From Haematococcus lacustris (Eukaryota > Chlorophyta > Chlorophyceae > Chlamydomonadales > Haematococcaceae): a stretch of 64,000 bases of DNA. Below the pieces are notes generated by a model. That model searched no databases, was not told the origin of the DNA, and saw only the letters and a list, made by a program, of their open reading frames with translations. Made by a program: the position numbers and the translations under genes. The stretch covers positions 3,434,977 to 3,498,976 of the forward strand of contig JASKMD010000006.1 of assembly GCA_030144725.1 (NCBI GenBank). Reading direction: 5' to 3'. Position 1 is the stretch's first letter, and the number at the start of each line of letters is the position of its first letter. Below, in pieces: positions 1 through 12,752 of this stretch.

Positions 1-3000
1 GCTCGTGTCTCCTTCTCCCCTGCGAACCGGCGCACAGGAACAGGGCAAGCAGGTCAGTATAACGTACGTTATGTGAAGGGCTGTGCTGTAGTGAGGGCTG
101 GGCAAGTAAGCCGTGTTGGGGTTGGGGTTAGGGTTAGTCTATCGTTAACCCTTGTAAGTCAAAGACAGAGAAAAGGGCAGCCGCAGAAGAGGGCGGTACG
201 GTGAGGCTCGAAAGAAGATGATTACAAAGCGATACACAGGCATTGAGGTTAACGATGAGTACAACAAGGTAGGGAAAGGGAAGGAGGTAGACGACGAGAG
301 GGGCATTTAAGGGCAAACATGAGTTGGCTTACTACGGAGTTCATCATGGTTTGTGGTGATGTTGCCAGACACCTTGGTGGCCCAACAACCTTTCCAGCAC
401 ACTGGCTAGCAATCATGGCATGCATGAAGGGCAGAGTGGGAGAGAGGGGAGTGGCACCAGAAGGCAAACAGGAAGTGAGATGCCTGGATGTTCACCGTGA
501 TCCCGAGGTGGTGCCTCAGGCCCTGCTGACAGCGATGCTGTGGTGCAAGCTCTGTTAGCCACCAGCCGCTGCACTGTCCTACCCCTTTGTAACACCACCA
601 TGCATGCCTGGCTGAGGCTGAGGGTGAGTGGGTGGTGACCTGCAACCTTGGCTGATGTTGGTGCTGACCTGAGGTGAAGTAGGTGCGCAGGCCCAGCGTG
701 CTGTAGGTGGCGGTGATCAGGTTGGACAGGCCACCGTCAGTGACACCCAGCGACTCCAGCCATTCCTGGACGACAGCAAAGCACCCAGGGTGGGCTCAAC
801 GCCAGCGGGGTGGTGGCAGGGCAGTCTGGCGGCATGCTGATCCTTGTACAAAGCAGTTCAGTGCTGCAAGTCCTCCTGGCCTGCTGCTGCTGCCAAGCTG
901 ATGGCGACTCTTGCCAACTAGCTGCAACAACAGAGCAAGAGGTGTGCATGGGGCAGGCTCATATTTCACACATCACACTAGCCATCTCACTCCCCCTCAC
1001 CCAACACACCACAGCCAGGAGCCTAGACTCAAGGGCACCGCCAGTGCAGGTGCTCAGGGCCTGGGCGCCTCACCTTAGCCTCCTCCTTGGGTAGCTCATT
1101 CAGCTCTGACTCCACCTTGGCACTGACCACAGCCACCTGCACGCCCTCCTCAGCTGCCCGTGCTCTCAACGCCTAGAAATAGCAGCAGAGCAGTGGCAGT
1201 ACAGTGAGAGAAGGAGCGGCAGCAGCAGCAGTGCCAGCAGCAGGAGCGGCGGCAGCAGCGGTAGCAGGTCAGTGCCAGCAGCAGCAGTGCCAGGAGCATG
1301 CACAGCCATACTGAGAGCACAGCAGTGGTGGCATGTGCACGTAAGCTGCATTCTGTACCCAGTCTCAGTCTCGACCGCTACCAGCTTGCTGTGCACTGTA
1401 CGCACTGTATGGGTTCCCCTTGCCCTGGTGCCTCTTCCTTTATGGCCCTCGTCCTCACTGCTGCTTCTGCTAGGGCTGAGCCAGGCAGCACACTGTCGCC
1501 CCTGTCGGCATCCAGGGTGGCTGCAGCCCACCTTGACGTGCACGTTGTTGGCACCCTTGCCAGCCAGGTCATCCTCAGGCACATTGGCCGCATAGATCAT
1601 GGGCTGCGTGCAGCAGTCAGCACTGGCCGGCCATCACTCTCCCCGCCAGGGTAAGCCCCAGGCAAGAAGGGCATGGCGGTGAGCACTAGCAGCCATGCCT
1701 ATGCAGGTACTGCAGCATTATACACTAATTTGCAACCTGGCTGCCACTGCATCCGCTGCCGCTGCCGCTAGTGGTGCCATGCCACAACGCCGTTGACATG
1801 CCACGTTGTGCCACGACGTCATTGCCACAACGTTAAGTGTTGCCACAACGTCGTTGCCATGCCGCTAGTCGTGCCATGCCACAATGTTGATATATAGATG
1901 GTCGTACAGCAGCATGAGCAGTGTTGGTTGGTCAGCAGCCACCTGCCTTGATGGTGATGAGGCCCAAGCCCTTCACAGCCAGCTGCTCATCTTTGCTGAG
2001 CTTCACATTGCGTGCTGCCTGACCAGCCTGCAGGGACACAGGGCCACCAAGCACTGGGGCAGCAGCTGCTTGGACATTGGGCTAAACTTGACATCCAGCC
2101 AGGCTGCCTTTGGTCAGACTGGTATGACCTTTCAGGAGCAAGATCACAACGGCAGTAGCATTCGTGTCTTAAACCCAGCAAACGACTTCTCCTTATGACT
2201 GTCAAGACACAATAACGCTTTCCACCACATGACGCAGCCAGCCACTTCCACAGCCATGGCGGATGAGGCAGGCAAGCGTAGTGCCATGGAGTGCTCACTG
2301 CGTGTCATGATCATGCGTGTCACAGTCATGCGTGTCATGATCAGGACCATGCCTGGTGGAGTGTGTGTGATGCTCAACATGCTACGCTGGGCTCAGGACT
2401 GAGCTCAGCACCTGACCCACCTCCAGTGCCACTGTGATCTTAGTCAGGGCCCCCTCCTCCACCTCCATCTTCTCCTGCTCTTCCTTGCTCTTCTTGCCTG
2501 CTCATCCAAACAGGATGGGGTAGAGGCGAGTAAGCAGCAGAAGTGTGGTGGCGACGAAGGTGTGACCAGGCAGGCTGTGAACCAGCGGTAGGAATCTAGC
2601 ACAGGCGCACAAAGATGAGCTGTGTGAGCTCAACCGCTTTGGCGGCTATCACTTCAACCTGGTGCCGTGAACTGTGTGCAAGTGCAGACTAGGCGGACCA
2701 TGACCATACCACGGCCTGGCACAGCTGGGGCCAGCCACAGCTGCCCCTTGCACCTTCACGTTCAAGGTGGAGTGGCACATCAGGGTGCAGGCCTTCATGG
2801 TGTGGTGTGGAGTGGCATGGCATGGGATGCTGTGCAATGGGACATGGGATGTGAGCTAGGGCTTCACTTCAAGCATGTCATGGCTGCCATGGCAGGCAGC
2901 CTGACAGCTAGGTCTGCCATGGCCTGGATGTGTTGCAAGGCTGTAACCAGGCAGCGCCGCCATCATTGGCATCGCCATCACATGGCCGTTGCAAAGGGGC

Positions 3001-5280
3001 TAAGTCATCAACATCACCACCACATGGCGCCCGCAACTGGGCGATGCTGCAACACACTCATAGGTTCAATGGGCATCAAAATGCAACTCAGTGACCCCGC
3101 CTGGTGTGGTGGTGGCTGGCTTGGTGACTCGCAGCCAGGAATGCGGAACAAGACTGGTCAGGCACAGCTGATGCTCTAAGCAGCAAGGGGCACTGGGCGT
3201 GTCTCACCCTAGTGTGGCAGCACACGAGCGTATGAGCAGACGCAGGTCCACCACTTCTGACCACCTCCCATGACAAACCTCATCCTAACCTAAGCAGGTC
3301 CATCATTGCTAGAAGCCTCCCATGGCACTGTGGAGTCTGGGTTAAGGTTAACCTCACCCTCACCCTAACTAAACCCTAATGCTAACCCCAGCCAATCCCT
3401 CACACTCACCCTAACTAGACCCTGAACCTATCCTAACCTGACCTTGAGCCTCACCCATCACACAATGGGGCCCTCACACACCTTTCCTCATACGCTCCAA
3501 CCGCTTCTCAATCACACCCAGGTCAGCCAGTGCAAGCTCGAGGTTCTGCAGCCAAGGCACACAGCCTCCCCTCTGCAGCCTGCCCTTTGCAGCACGTGAT
3601 GCAGCGACCTGGGCTCTGCACCCATAAGAGAGATGACGCTGGACGAGTACCAATGCCACCAATGCCACCCACGCTACCACTACCAATATGTTGCCATCAC
3701 CAACACCATCATCAGTGTCACCACCACCAGCATCGCCTCACACCACGGTCCAGCTGCAGCGGCTACACCAGCAAGCTTCAGTGGGTAGCCTCCTGCAGCA
3801 ACCACACCCACAATGACGTCAATGTCATCCAGGGGGTTGATCTTGCCCGCCACATGGATGATGTCATCATCTTCAAATGCACGTACGACCTGCAGCCAGA
3901 GCGCCCCTCCCCTCAGCTGCTGCTCCAGGTACACGCCCCGTGCAATAGGGCAGTTGTGTTTGAGCTAAGAGGGGTAGAACCAGATGGGGTTAGAAGAAGG
4001 AAGGGTAAACTGGCTTAGGCTTGCCTATTGACATGGTGGTGATGACTGTGATGGTGGTGATGACTGTAATCACTGTGATGGCAGTGATGACTGTGATGGC
4101 AGAGATGACTGTGATGGCAGTGATGACCGCAGTACGTACAGCATCACCATGAGGCTAGGCTGCCTAATGCAGGCTGCAGCTTGCGGGTTAGGGCAAGCTG
4201 CACAGGTTGTGCTCTGCAGCTGCCTCTGTACCTGCACGATAGCGTCGGTCTCGCGGATGTTGGCCAAGAACTGATTGCCCAGGCCCTCCCCCTTGCTGGC
4301 ACCCCGAACCAACCCGGCAATGTCCACAAACTCAAAAGTCGTCGGCACCTAGGGCGCACATCCACGAGCAGAGCGACAGTAAGTGATTGGGTGAAGGCAT
4401 CTTAGGTCATGTCAGGTCTTGTTGAGGCAGGCATTGAAAGGCATCAGGAGGTGAGATGGACACAGTTGCATGTGTAGGGTGGCTGCTGCTGGGTTAGGGC
4501 ATGTCTGTCACATGTCAAGAAACGCGTGCAAGTAGGACACATGCAGTTTGATTGAATGCAAGCAAAATGGTGGCATAGGCCCCCAAGTACATTAGGCATT
4601 GCATGCAGACACCCCGTCACGGCATGCCCTACCAATTCCTTAGATTTGGATATTCTTGACAGCACTGCCAGCCGCTCGTCTGGCACTGTCACAATCCCGG
4701 TGTTGGGCTCAATGGTGCAGAAGGGGAAGTTCGCAGCCTGGGCTTTGCCATTCTCCACGATGGCATTGAACAGTGTCGACTGCAAGCAGGTGCAGCTGCA
4801 GGTGGTCATGCTGCTTTGACTGCACATGGCCAAGACCTTGGTTGAAATGCTGGCACTACTTGTGTTCAGGCATAGGTATCACAGAGGTTCACACTTGCTA
4901 ACCAGATAATGTTGAGCGCTGTGGCTGGAAATGGCACTGGTGCAAGACCCCAGTTGAGGCATGGAGTATGCTTGCAGGGTCCCCTTCAGTCGCTGGGTAT
5001 CTATCACTCCTGTGGCCAGTGTGCAAGCTTGCGCCGACCAACCTTGCCGACGTTTGGGAGGCCCACGATGCCTGCTTGAAGCGCACTCAAAGATGATGAC
5101 GACCTGCAGTGCGGGTTGCAAGTCGGTAAGGAACAATCAAACGTTGGCGATTAGGGGCGATGAGCTACGAGTTGTCAACCTTATACTACGCTGCCCGGGG
5201 AGGCATACTAGCGTGACGGGGGCGCAACGGAAAGTTGCCACTGCGCCTCGTGAGCACAATGCTCCACATAGCGATGCCAT
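1..5280 (-). CDS. ychF: YchF/EngD family P-loop NTPase, probably organellar (partial at left edge)
   Basis: Obg-like NTPase of the bacterial/organellar YchF type, a family that binds ATP or GTP and associates with ribosomes. Twelve exons were read in phase on the minus strand: 5280-5180, 5103-5043, 4779-4633, 4348-4232, 3889-3812, 3545-3482, 2497-2421, 2027-1947, 1603-1532, 1172-1074, 765-669 and 19-1, where the window cuts it. About 337 residues are visible. The P-loop GLPNVGKST (residues 48-56) is split by an intron. DIAGL lies at 112-116 and NVPE, the family's altered base-specificity motif, at 249-252. The C-terminal part has the typical [16 protein letters not shown]. The first 34 residues are rich in Ser, Arg, Ala and Val with no acidic residue, so I infer an organelle transit peptide; exon 1 is the least certain. 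The exon 8 to 9 junction needs a GC donor. Similarity is closest to the chloroplast YchF of plants, not cytosolic OLA1. Confidence 0.95.
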
Positions 5281-6287
5281 CAGTGGCCTCAGCTGCATAC
5301 CCTGAGCAGGACAATTGCCCTTTCCTCACTGGACGCCGTCGATATCACTCCATCGCGGTGCTGAATGCGGTCGCTCCCCCTCCCGCTGCTGTTAAGCTGG
5401 GCTAAGTGACGAAGCGTAGCACGTATGCTGCACCGATTCCAGACTACATGGACCCTCCAGCTCAGCAATGCCACAGCTCCGCCGTGGCTTGCAGCATGTC
5501 TGGCCTGTGTGGCAATGAGCCTGTGACTTAGGTGATGGCAGTCTGTGCGCCCGTCGCCTGTGTGCTTGGCATGTGGCATATGTGGCTTCCGAACCTTAGG
5601 ATTGTGCACCTAGCACCATTGTTCGTGCACGCAGCTTTCAAGTGTGTTGCAGAAAGTCCCGAACTCTTCAAGGGGAGGGCGGCCAACAATGGCGGCTAAT
5701 GGGTGACGGCTAAAGCGGTGTATGCCAACATTCCCTACGGAAGCTACACAGTGTACCAGGTGTGTAGCATTCCACCACACTGAGTCACGTTGCGGCAAAC
5801 GCCCTCATCTGTTTCTACACTCGTCTCGGCTCCTTTGCAGGCAGCACCATTTTTGACACTGCCTACAGCACTTGCAACCTACACTCTGTCAGGTGTTGGG
5901 ACACCTCTCAATCACGGTCATCCCCGGCTTACAGGCGTATCTCATACACTTAGCACAACAGCATGAGCTCCAGCTTCACACTGTGCACATGGAGTGTGGT
6001 AGAGCTGGCTCAGCCAATTGCGGGCGGCTGCCCCTATTACCCCAGGCAATTGACTGTCTCGCCTTCTTCTTGCTGTCCCAGCCAGCTTGCCTCCCCAGCC
6101 TAATCTTCACCCAAGCTCCTATCCTTCTCCAACTACTACAGCTACTGGCAGTGTCAGCTTAGGTGCCACTGGCAAACTCAAGCTCAGCCGCTCTGACAGA
6201 GGTCAGTGACCCAGGACAGCCGGAAGCCAGCGCCACCAGCGTCACTGTGACCCTGCTTCAGCACCCATCCTCAGCCATGCCGACAGC
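5281..6287. other. intergenic, no gene seen
   Basis: The 1-kb gap lies between the start of the YchF gene and the stop codon of the CLEC16A-like gene, both on the minus strand. Open frames here are short, unlike known families and without coherent splice signals. It should hold the YchF promoter and the 3' UTR of its neighbour. A TTACA (TGTAA on the minus strand, the usual polyadenylation signal of Chlamydomonadales) occurs near 5927. Confidence 0.5.
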
Positions 6288-9200
6288 TCACAGCAGCAGA
6301 TTGAACACATCATTGACGGCCGCGCCCAGCTGCTCCTTATACACGCTGAGCAGTCGAGCGAGCTCGACCTTGGCCAGCTCCACCGCATAGGTCAGCCGGT
6401 CGCCGTCCTGGAATTGCAGGACCCAGTGACCGTCAGCCAGCGTGCGCAGGCTGTACAGCAGGCCACCGCGTTTGCTGGCGGCCTGGTGCCATGCCTTGAG
6501 CAGGCCGCGCACAGAGGGGCGCACCCACACGTGCAGCCAGCGCTCGTTGCCAGGGTCAGGGTACATCTGGCCGCCCAGCAGGGGCGCCAGCGCCACCACC
6601 ACCCCGGTGTTCAGCCGTGCGGGCGAGGGCTCCGCAAGGACGATGGAGGGCGAGCTGTGAAGGACCTCAGTGAGCTGCGGCAGGCCGGAGGGCAGGGCGG
6701 GGTGCCAGGTGGGGGAGGGGTGGGCTGCGTGGTGTCCTGGGGCGCGGCGAGCGTCATGGCGGGGGGCGGGGGGCGAGGTGACGGCAAAGTACACACGCTT
6801 CTCCTGGCCGGCAGCGAAGGACACTTGGCAGGACACCGCACGGTCCTGCAGCCAGGCCCTCAGAGAGGTGAGGATGATGAGCATGGCCGTTTCTCTTCAC
6901 TGTGATGAAAGCTGAGACAGGTGGGGCTGAGGGTAGTGTGTGGCAGGGGCAGCAGGCACATGTGGCTTGAGGCATTTGATGGGAGCGTGTGGGCACAAGA
7001 CATTACCTGGGCTATGGGTTAAGGCATTGACACCTATGGCCTGGCACTGGGGACCCTCAAAGAACAGTTGCCTATGGCAGGGGCAGGGAAGAGCAGGCGG
7101 CGCCTAGTCCAACGCTGCATCCCTACATAGCTCATCGCCATGCGGGCACAGACACGGCACACCCTGGGCACTGCACTGTCCTGCACCACAGCAGGGCCAG
7201 GGCCAGCCCCTGACATGGTTGCATGGGGATAGCATGCAGCTGACTAAATCACCAAGTGCCCAGGAAGCCCCACCCTGAGCCCACCCCTGGGCCTGAGTTG
7301 CGGTAGTATGAGGTTTTGACAGCTTTCCTATTTGCTACTTCACACAGTCCTGAGACCTAGAGGGCCTGGACCCACCCCTCTGTGTACACAGCCCATGCAC
7401 CCAAACTGAGCAGGCATGCCGCTGGCCCTGCCCACTGCGGCCCCCACCTGCGTGACCTCCACCTGCTGCCCCTCCACCACCTCCAGCGGCCAGGCCTCCC
7501 CTGGGGGGCACACCGGCAGCGGCGCAGTCTGCTGCGGCTGGCCGTTGCACACGACATGCACCACCTGCATGAGCGCCACCAGCCGCTGCATGTGGTGCAC
7601 CATGCGCAGCGCCTGAGCAGCACTGCAGCCCAGGCCAGCGGGGTAGGGCCCCTTGGCACCCAGGCGTGGTGGCTCTGGATACTGGCGGGGACTGCTGAGC
7701 AGGGACTCCCCTGATGCCCTCAGCAGTGGGCGCTTGATGCAGTCGTGCGCGACACGCCACTCCAGGCCGAAGAGGGTGATCACCGCGTCCGCCCACACCC
7801 CCTGCAGTTCCTGCACCGCGGCCGTGCTAGCGGCGGCAAAGCTGCTGGTCAGGGCTGCGAGGTCGGCATCGCTCAGGGCCCCGGGGGGCAGGGGGCACAT
7901 GGCTTGTGCCGCAGGGAGATTAGGGCCAGGGTGGTGCGGGGCAGCTGAGTGGGTAGGGGCAGGGGCTAGGGGCTGGAGGGGGCTGGCGGGCAGGGGCTCG
8001 GGGGAGTGGGGTGGGGCTGCAGGGCTGGCCAGGGGGTGCACCAGCGCCTCGTGCACCTCTGGCTCCCGTGAGAGGGCCAGGGGCAGGGCCAGGGGGTGGC
8101 TGGACTCAGGCTGGGGTGCCGCCTGTGGCCAGGTGGCTGGGGCCGGGGGGCTGGGGGGGAGCGGATGGGGGTCAGGGAGCTGGCCCTGGCCCTCCCCCTG
8201 TTCTGGCTGGGCAGCAGCTGAGGCAGGCTGCCCTGCGCTGCCTTCCACAACTGGCTGTGCTGGAGGGGTGGGGGGGGAGGGCAGGGGGCTTGGCCTCTGC
8301 TGGTGATTGTGCGGGGCTGGCTGCTGCTTGCTGGTGCGCTTAAACCATGCGGACAGCAGGTACGCAGCATGGTGCAGGCAAGACACTGGCAGCAGCATGT
8401 CCTGCAGGGCCAGCATCAGGCCTGACACCAGCTGGGACGACATGGCAGACCGGCTCAGGCCACGGCTGGCCTCTGATACTGTGCAGGCTGCATCAATGGC
8501 TGCGGGGCCTGAGACAGCTGCTGCCTGTAGTGGTCCTGGTGCTGGGGTGGGCACTGAAGAATGGGTGCGGGTATGCGCTACCTCAGTGAGTGGTGCTGGT
8601 GCCACGACATGCTGGGTTTCGAAGTCCAGCAGGTCAGGCCCTGGATCTGGCTGGGTGGCCTGCTGCCCTTGGGCTGGCTGCACTGGCTGGACCAGCTTCA
8701 CTGCCTGGTCGGCCTCCTCTGTCTGTGTGGGTGTCCTGGCGCCTGAGGGTTGCATGGCACCTGGTGCCTCCAGCTCAACTGCCATGCCCACATTGATCAA
8801 ATCTTGCATGCCATCCTGCGCCTCTGTGGGCACTCTGACCTCCATGCCTGCCTGACCCACCAACACCTGGCTCAGGCATGGCTGACCATTGGCTGCCTGG
8901 CCCCGACCTTGGCCGTTCCCTGATTCAGACTTCACCCTCTGACTGCAAGCGTGAGCGCCCAGGGGACCATAAGGCAGATGTTGGTGCCTGACGTCCCCCT
9001 CCTCTTCCTCCAGGTCCAACAGCGGCCTGCCGTCCTGCTGGCCCTGCAGCGGGCAGGCCTGGGGAGGCTCACTGCCTGCCGCTAGCAGCGGTGCGGGCGG
9101 CTGGCCCAGTTGCTGCTGCTGCTGCCTGCGGCCACTCTGTTGAGAGGAGTGGGAGTGTGGGCGGGAGGAGCGGGGCGTGCTGATGCAAGCCAGCTCCACA

Positions 9201-11946
9201 GCACACAGGGGCAGGCGCAGGTCACTCCAGGCTGTGTTGAATTCAAAACACAGGCCTTGCAGGGTGCAGGTCACTGATGTGTGACTGTCACGCCACACGC
9301 TGCCTGACTGCAGCGCCTCGCCCTCCTCCCCCTCTCCATCCTCGCCCTCCTCTTGGCGGCTGGTCCCTGCCCCTGCTGGCTGGGCCTCCCCTGGCGGGTG
9401 TTGATACCTGGCTGCCTGGCCCTCAGCAACAGCAGCCCAGGGGTTGGGGCCTGCTGGACCAACCATGGCAGGCGGCAGGATGCCAGGTGACAGGGCAGGG
9501 CACTGCACCAAGGCCACTAGGCAACGCAGCGAGGCTGGCAGGAGGGCAGGCTGGTTGCCATGCAATATGGCCATGAGGCCAGACCAGCAGCTAGGCTCCT
9601 CTCCGGCCCAGAGACTGGCTGGGGCTAAGTGCAGCAGGGCCGCAGCGTCCTGGCAGGTGGGAGAGGGCAGGGCACCCACCGCCCCTGACCCACTGCTGGA
9701 GCTGCCTGAGCTGGTGCACTTGCTTGACGAGGAGCAGGTGGTGGTGGTGGTGGTGGTGGGGCTGATGCGGTCAAGCCCATCAGGCAGCTTGCCCATGGCA
9801 GTGCTGGGGCTCTGGCCAAGGAGTACCAAGGCTATGTTGTTCAACAGAGGCGTGAAGCGCAGCAGCTGGAAGAAGCGTTCCAAGACGTACAAGGCAGCCA
9901 TGGGGCTGGTGCAGGGCTGGCGGCAGGGTAGGCCTGCAGGGAAGGGGACACCATAAAGGTGCAGGGCTGGCCAGCTGCACAGCACCCTCAGGCAGGATGT
10001 TTGAAAATACTACTGCAGGCAGAGTAGGTGTCTGTCAAGAGAGCGTGCAAACGGCATTGTGCTAGATCTCTGCACTGCTGTCCCACTGCCGCCACGTTCG
10101 TCATAGTCACCACCATCATCAGCATTGCAGGCTCAACACAATGCAGTGCAGCCTCAGCACTGGCACCTGATGAGGTGACATCCTCACCCCATCCTTACAC
10201 GCCCCATGACGCCGCCCTATCTACACACTAGCGGCACCCCTGTCACACCCCTAGCCACTGTCTGGCAAGGGGCTGAGCCCCGCCCTGGCTTTGCACCATG
10301 GCCACGCCCTTGCCCTGGCTTTGCACCACACCTGCACTGAGGAGCAGCGGGCTGAGCAGGTGTGGGCCCACCACCTGCTCCCACAGCTGGCAGGCTAACA
10401 AGTGACCCGCACGCGCATGACCTGCAGCAGCAGTTGCAGGAGCTCGTGCATCACCATCACCACCATCAGCCTCCCTGCATGATTTAGCTGAGACCAGTAA
10501 CCCGCCGCTGCGGCAATGACTGTGGCAGCAGTGCTGCTGCTGCTGCCTGGCTTGCCTGTCACAAAGACGTCATTGCAGTAGCTGAGCACGTCCTCCACCT
10601 CGGCCATCTGCGAGTCTAGGCTGGACAGCGCCTGGGGTGCCAGCGCCTGGGCAGGGGCCAGGTACTGGTGGAGGTGCTGCAGGCAGGCAGACGTGGCACA
10701 GGAGCAGCAGCTGCAGGGCTCGATTACCAGTGTGAGTGGGCAACATGGTGCAAGGCAGTACAAGGCAGTAGGATTTAGGCAGTACAAGGCAGTACACGGC
10801 ATGCTCTAGCAACGCCAAGATTTGCAAGGTCTGGAGAGCCAGCAGATGAGCTAGAGAGCCTGCCAAACTCTGCTGCATCATCGATGAGATCAAGGGTGAT
10901 GTTCGCATCTTAGGAGCGATAGAAACAGCAAGTTGAGGACGCAGCTGCCATTGCAGCGTGCTGCTCATTGCTTTCATGGTTCCCATGGAGCACCGGCACC
11001 TGGTTCCAGTGTTTGCAGTTAAGCACATCTGTTTTTCCACCACTGCCTGACTTCCTATAAGCAATCATGTCACCAAGCACCCTCCTCCCAGAAGCTGGCA
11101 ATGCTCACCTCTATCTGGCGCACAAGGTAGGTTGCAATGCTGCCAAAGTAGGCTGAAGCAGGTGGGCTGCAGACGAAAGCCTGTATGTTTGGGTCCATGA
11201 CAGCCATGACGTTGAGAGTGAGGGTGCGCACCCCTGCCCGCACCATGCCCTCCCTGTGGTGGGCAAACTTGATGGCCTCACTGTAGAGTGGCAGGTCAAT
11301 GGCTGCGCTGCCGGCTGCATCCGATGCTGGCTCCACTACAAAGAAGTTCACGGTCTTGGGGCTCAGCTTCAGGCTGACAGCTTTTAGGAAGGAGATGTAG
11401 AACCCCAGCACCTCCTCGTCATCAAAGTCAAAGCGAACCCCCACGATGTTGTTGATGTGGTTGTTGGAGAAGAGGAAAAACACGCCAGTCTCGCTCCGCA
11501 CGTTTTGGATGATGATGCCAAGCGTCTGCAAGACCTGCTTGGCCACCTCCCCTGCTCTGTTTGCAGGCTGCAGTAAGATGTTGTACAGGTAGAGCTGCAC
11601 CAGCAGCAACAAGTGCACTGCCTGAGGTACACATGGGGCATTTCTCCGCGTTGCAGCTGCTGTTCACCATGATATTGTTCTCAAGGAAAAAGTCGAAGAT
11701 GCGCGGCTCATGTTGGTCTCCCCAGATCATGAATTCAGAAATAGACCGGATGGTCTCCACGACCACTGCCCGGTTGGACTCATTCACGACAGGGTTGCGG
11801 TGCAAGGTATCGTACAAGTTCCGCAGCTCTTCAGGTGTGTACTTGCGGGCACCCTCTTCTTGATTCGCACCACTAAACAGGCCTTGCCACCAATCACGTT
11901 TCAGTAGCTTGCTAGCGAGCGCGTCGATGGACGCAAGGCTCGCCAT
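6288..11946 (-). CDS. GFS9: CLEC16A / GFS9(TT9)-like endomembrane trafficking protein
   Basis: Homologue of animal CLEC16A and plant GFS9/TT9, peripheral membrane proteins of the Golgi-endosome system needed for vacuolar/lysosomal traffic and autophagy. Exons: 11946-11668, 11621-11109, 10676-10422, 10386-10332, 9933-7448 and 6845-6288, giving about 1380 residues. The N-terminal FPL domain is very well conserved, for example KQVLQTLGIIIQNVRSET and FFLFSNNHINNIVGVRFDFD. The last exon carries the conserved C-terminal region (NTGVVVALAPLLGG, WLHVWVRPS, LADGHWVLQFQDGD). Between them exon 5 alone spans about 828 codons, mostly low-complexity Pro/Gln/Ser/Ala with a run of Thr from a (GGT)n microsatellite near 9730-9757; plant homologues are much shorter here. 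The intron drawn between exons 3 and 4 would be only 35 nt, so that junction is unsure. The start is the first ATG before a conserved block. Confidence 0.9.
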
Positions 11947-12426
11947 CGCGCCAGCTCAAGGCTACCAGTCAGGTGGTACGTGGTCGAGCATGGCAATTTG
12001 CAATATCAGTGAATATCATCAAGAAAGGTACAGTTTGAGCGCCGTATAGTTCGAAAACCTCGTTCATGACAGACCGCTGACAAGCTGTGGCATGCATTTG
12101 ACTGTGACCTATGAGCAGGAACATTAGATGTTTCATGGTTGAGTTGTGTGGGCCAGGTCGCTCGTTTCCATGCATAACATGCTAGTTGGCAGCTCCAAGC
12201 TACCAGGCTCGGCAAACCCCTTCTTACACCAAGTGTGTTGAAAACATGGTGAAATCTTGCTCCATGTACTCCCTTCCGTGTGCGAAATCACGCAAACTTG
12301 AAGGGCCGAAGCGGACGCGTCTTAGCTGCGTGTGATCAACGCTTCCGGTGCGAACGCTGTTAATGGAGATGAGAGCTCTTTAAGCAGCGCAGCCACATCG
12401 TCTTGCTTATCTCCCGCAGGTACCGA
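11947..12426. promoter_or_regulatory. shared upstream region of the CLEC16A-like and MIC10-like genes
   Basis: The two genes diverge from this 480-bp stretch, so it must carry both promoters. I see no clear TATA box. The stretch has no plausible coding frame. Confidence 0.45.
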
Positions 12427-12752
12427 ATGAGCCCGCCCCCTGAGGTGCAACTTGCGGAGAAATGGGACAGGCTTGCTGAGCTTACTACAAAGAGGCTTGC
12501 CTATGGGCTGCTGGCAGGGGGCCTGACAGCTGTGCTATTGGCACGCGGCCCTGGAGCCCGTACAGCCATTACAGCATTTGCAGCAGGAACTGGGTGTGGG
12601 AGTGCTTGGCAACAAGTATCTAAAGAGGTAATGAGATTTGCAGGATGGTCTATGCCTGTCCAATGCACGCAAACCCGCACAACCCAGCCACAAATAACTC
12701 CTGGCTGATGTGCACGTGCTTGCAGTTTGAAGACACACCCTCAACGCGATGA
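12427..12752 (+). CDS. MIC10: MIC10-like MICOS subunit (mitochondrial inner membrane)
   Basis: A 75-residue protein from two exons, 12427-12627 and 12726-12752, with a clean GTAATG donor and TTGCAG acceptor in phase 0. It matches the MIC10 family, which oligomerises and bends the inner membrane at crista junctions. The sequence shows the N-terminal LAEKWDRL motif, then two short hydrophobic segments (about residues 22-40 and 47-62) joined by a basic Gly/Arg turn (RGPGAR). Gly-rich packing motifs are YGLLAGG in the first segment and GTGCGS in the second. MIC10 is normally 75-100 residues, so the length fits. The ATG at 12427 is preferred because the frame opens only just upstream with no ATG. 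A TGTAA polyadenylation-type signal sits at 12764, unusually close to the stop. The gene is head to head with the CLEC16A-like gene. Confidence 0.85.

Noticed and set aside
3330..3445. Telomere-like CCCTAA runs (also near 112-140 and 17640-18005)
   Set aside because: Only one or two intact units per place, mixed with variants and lying in introns; not a telomere.
6414..6905. Plus-strand 163-codon frame opposite the last CLEC16A-like exon
   Set aside because: Shadow of a conserved minus-strand exon in GC-rich sequence.
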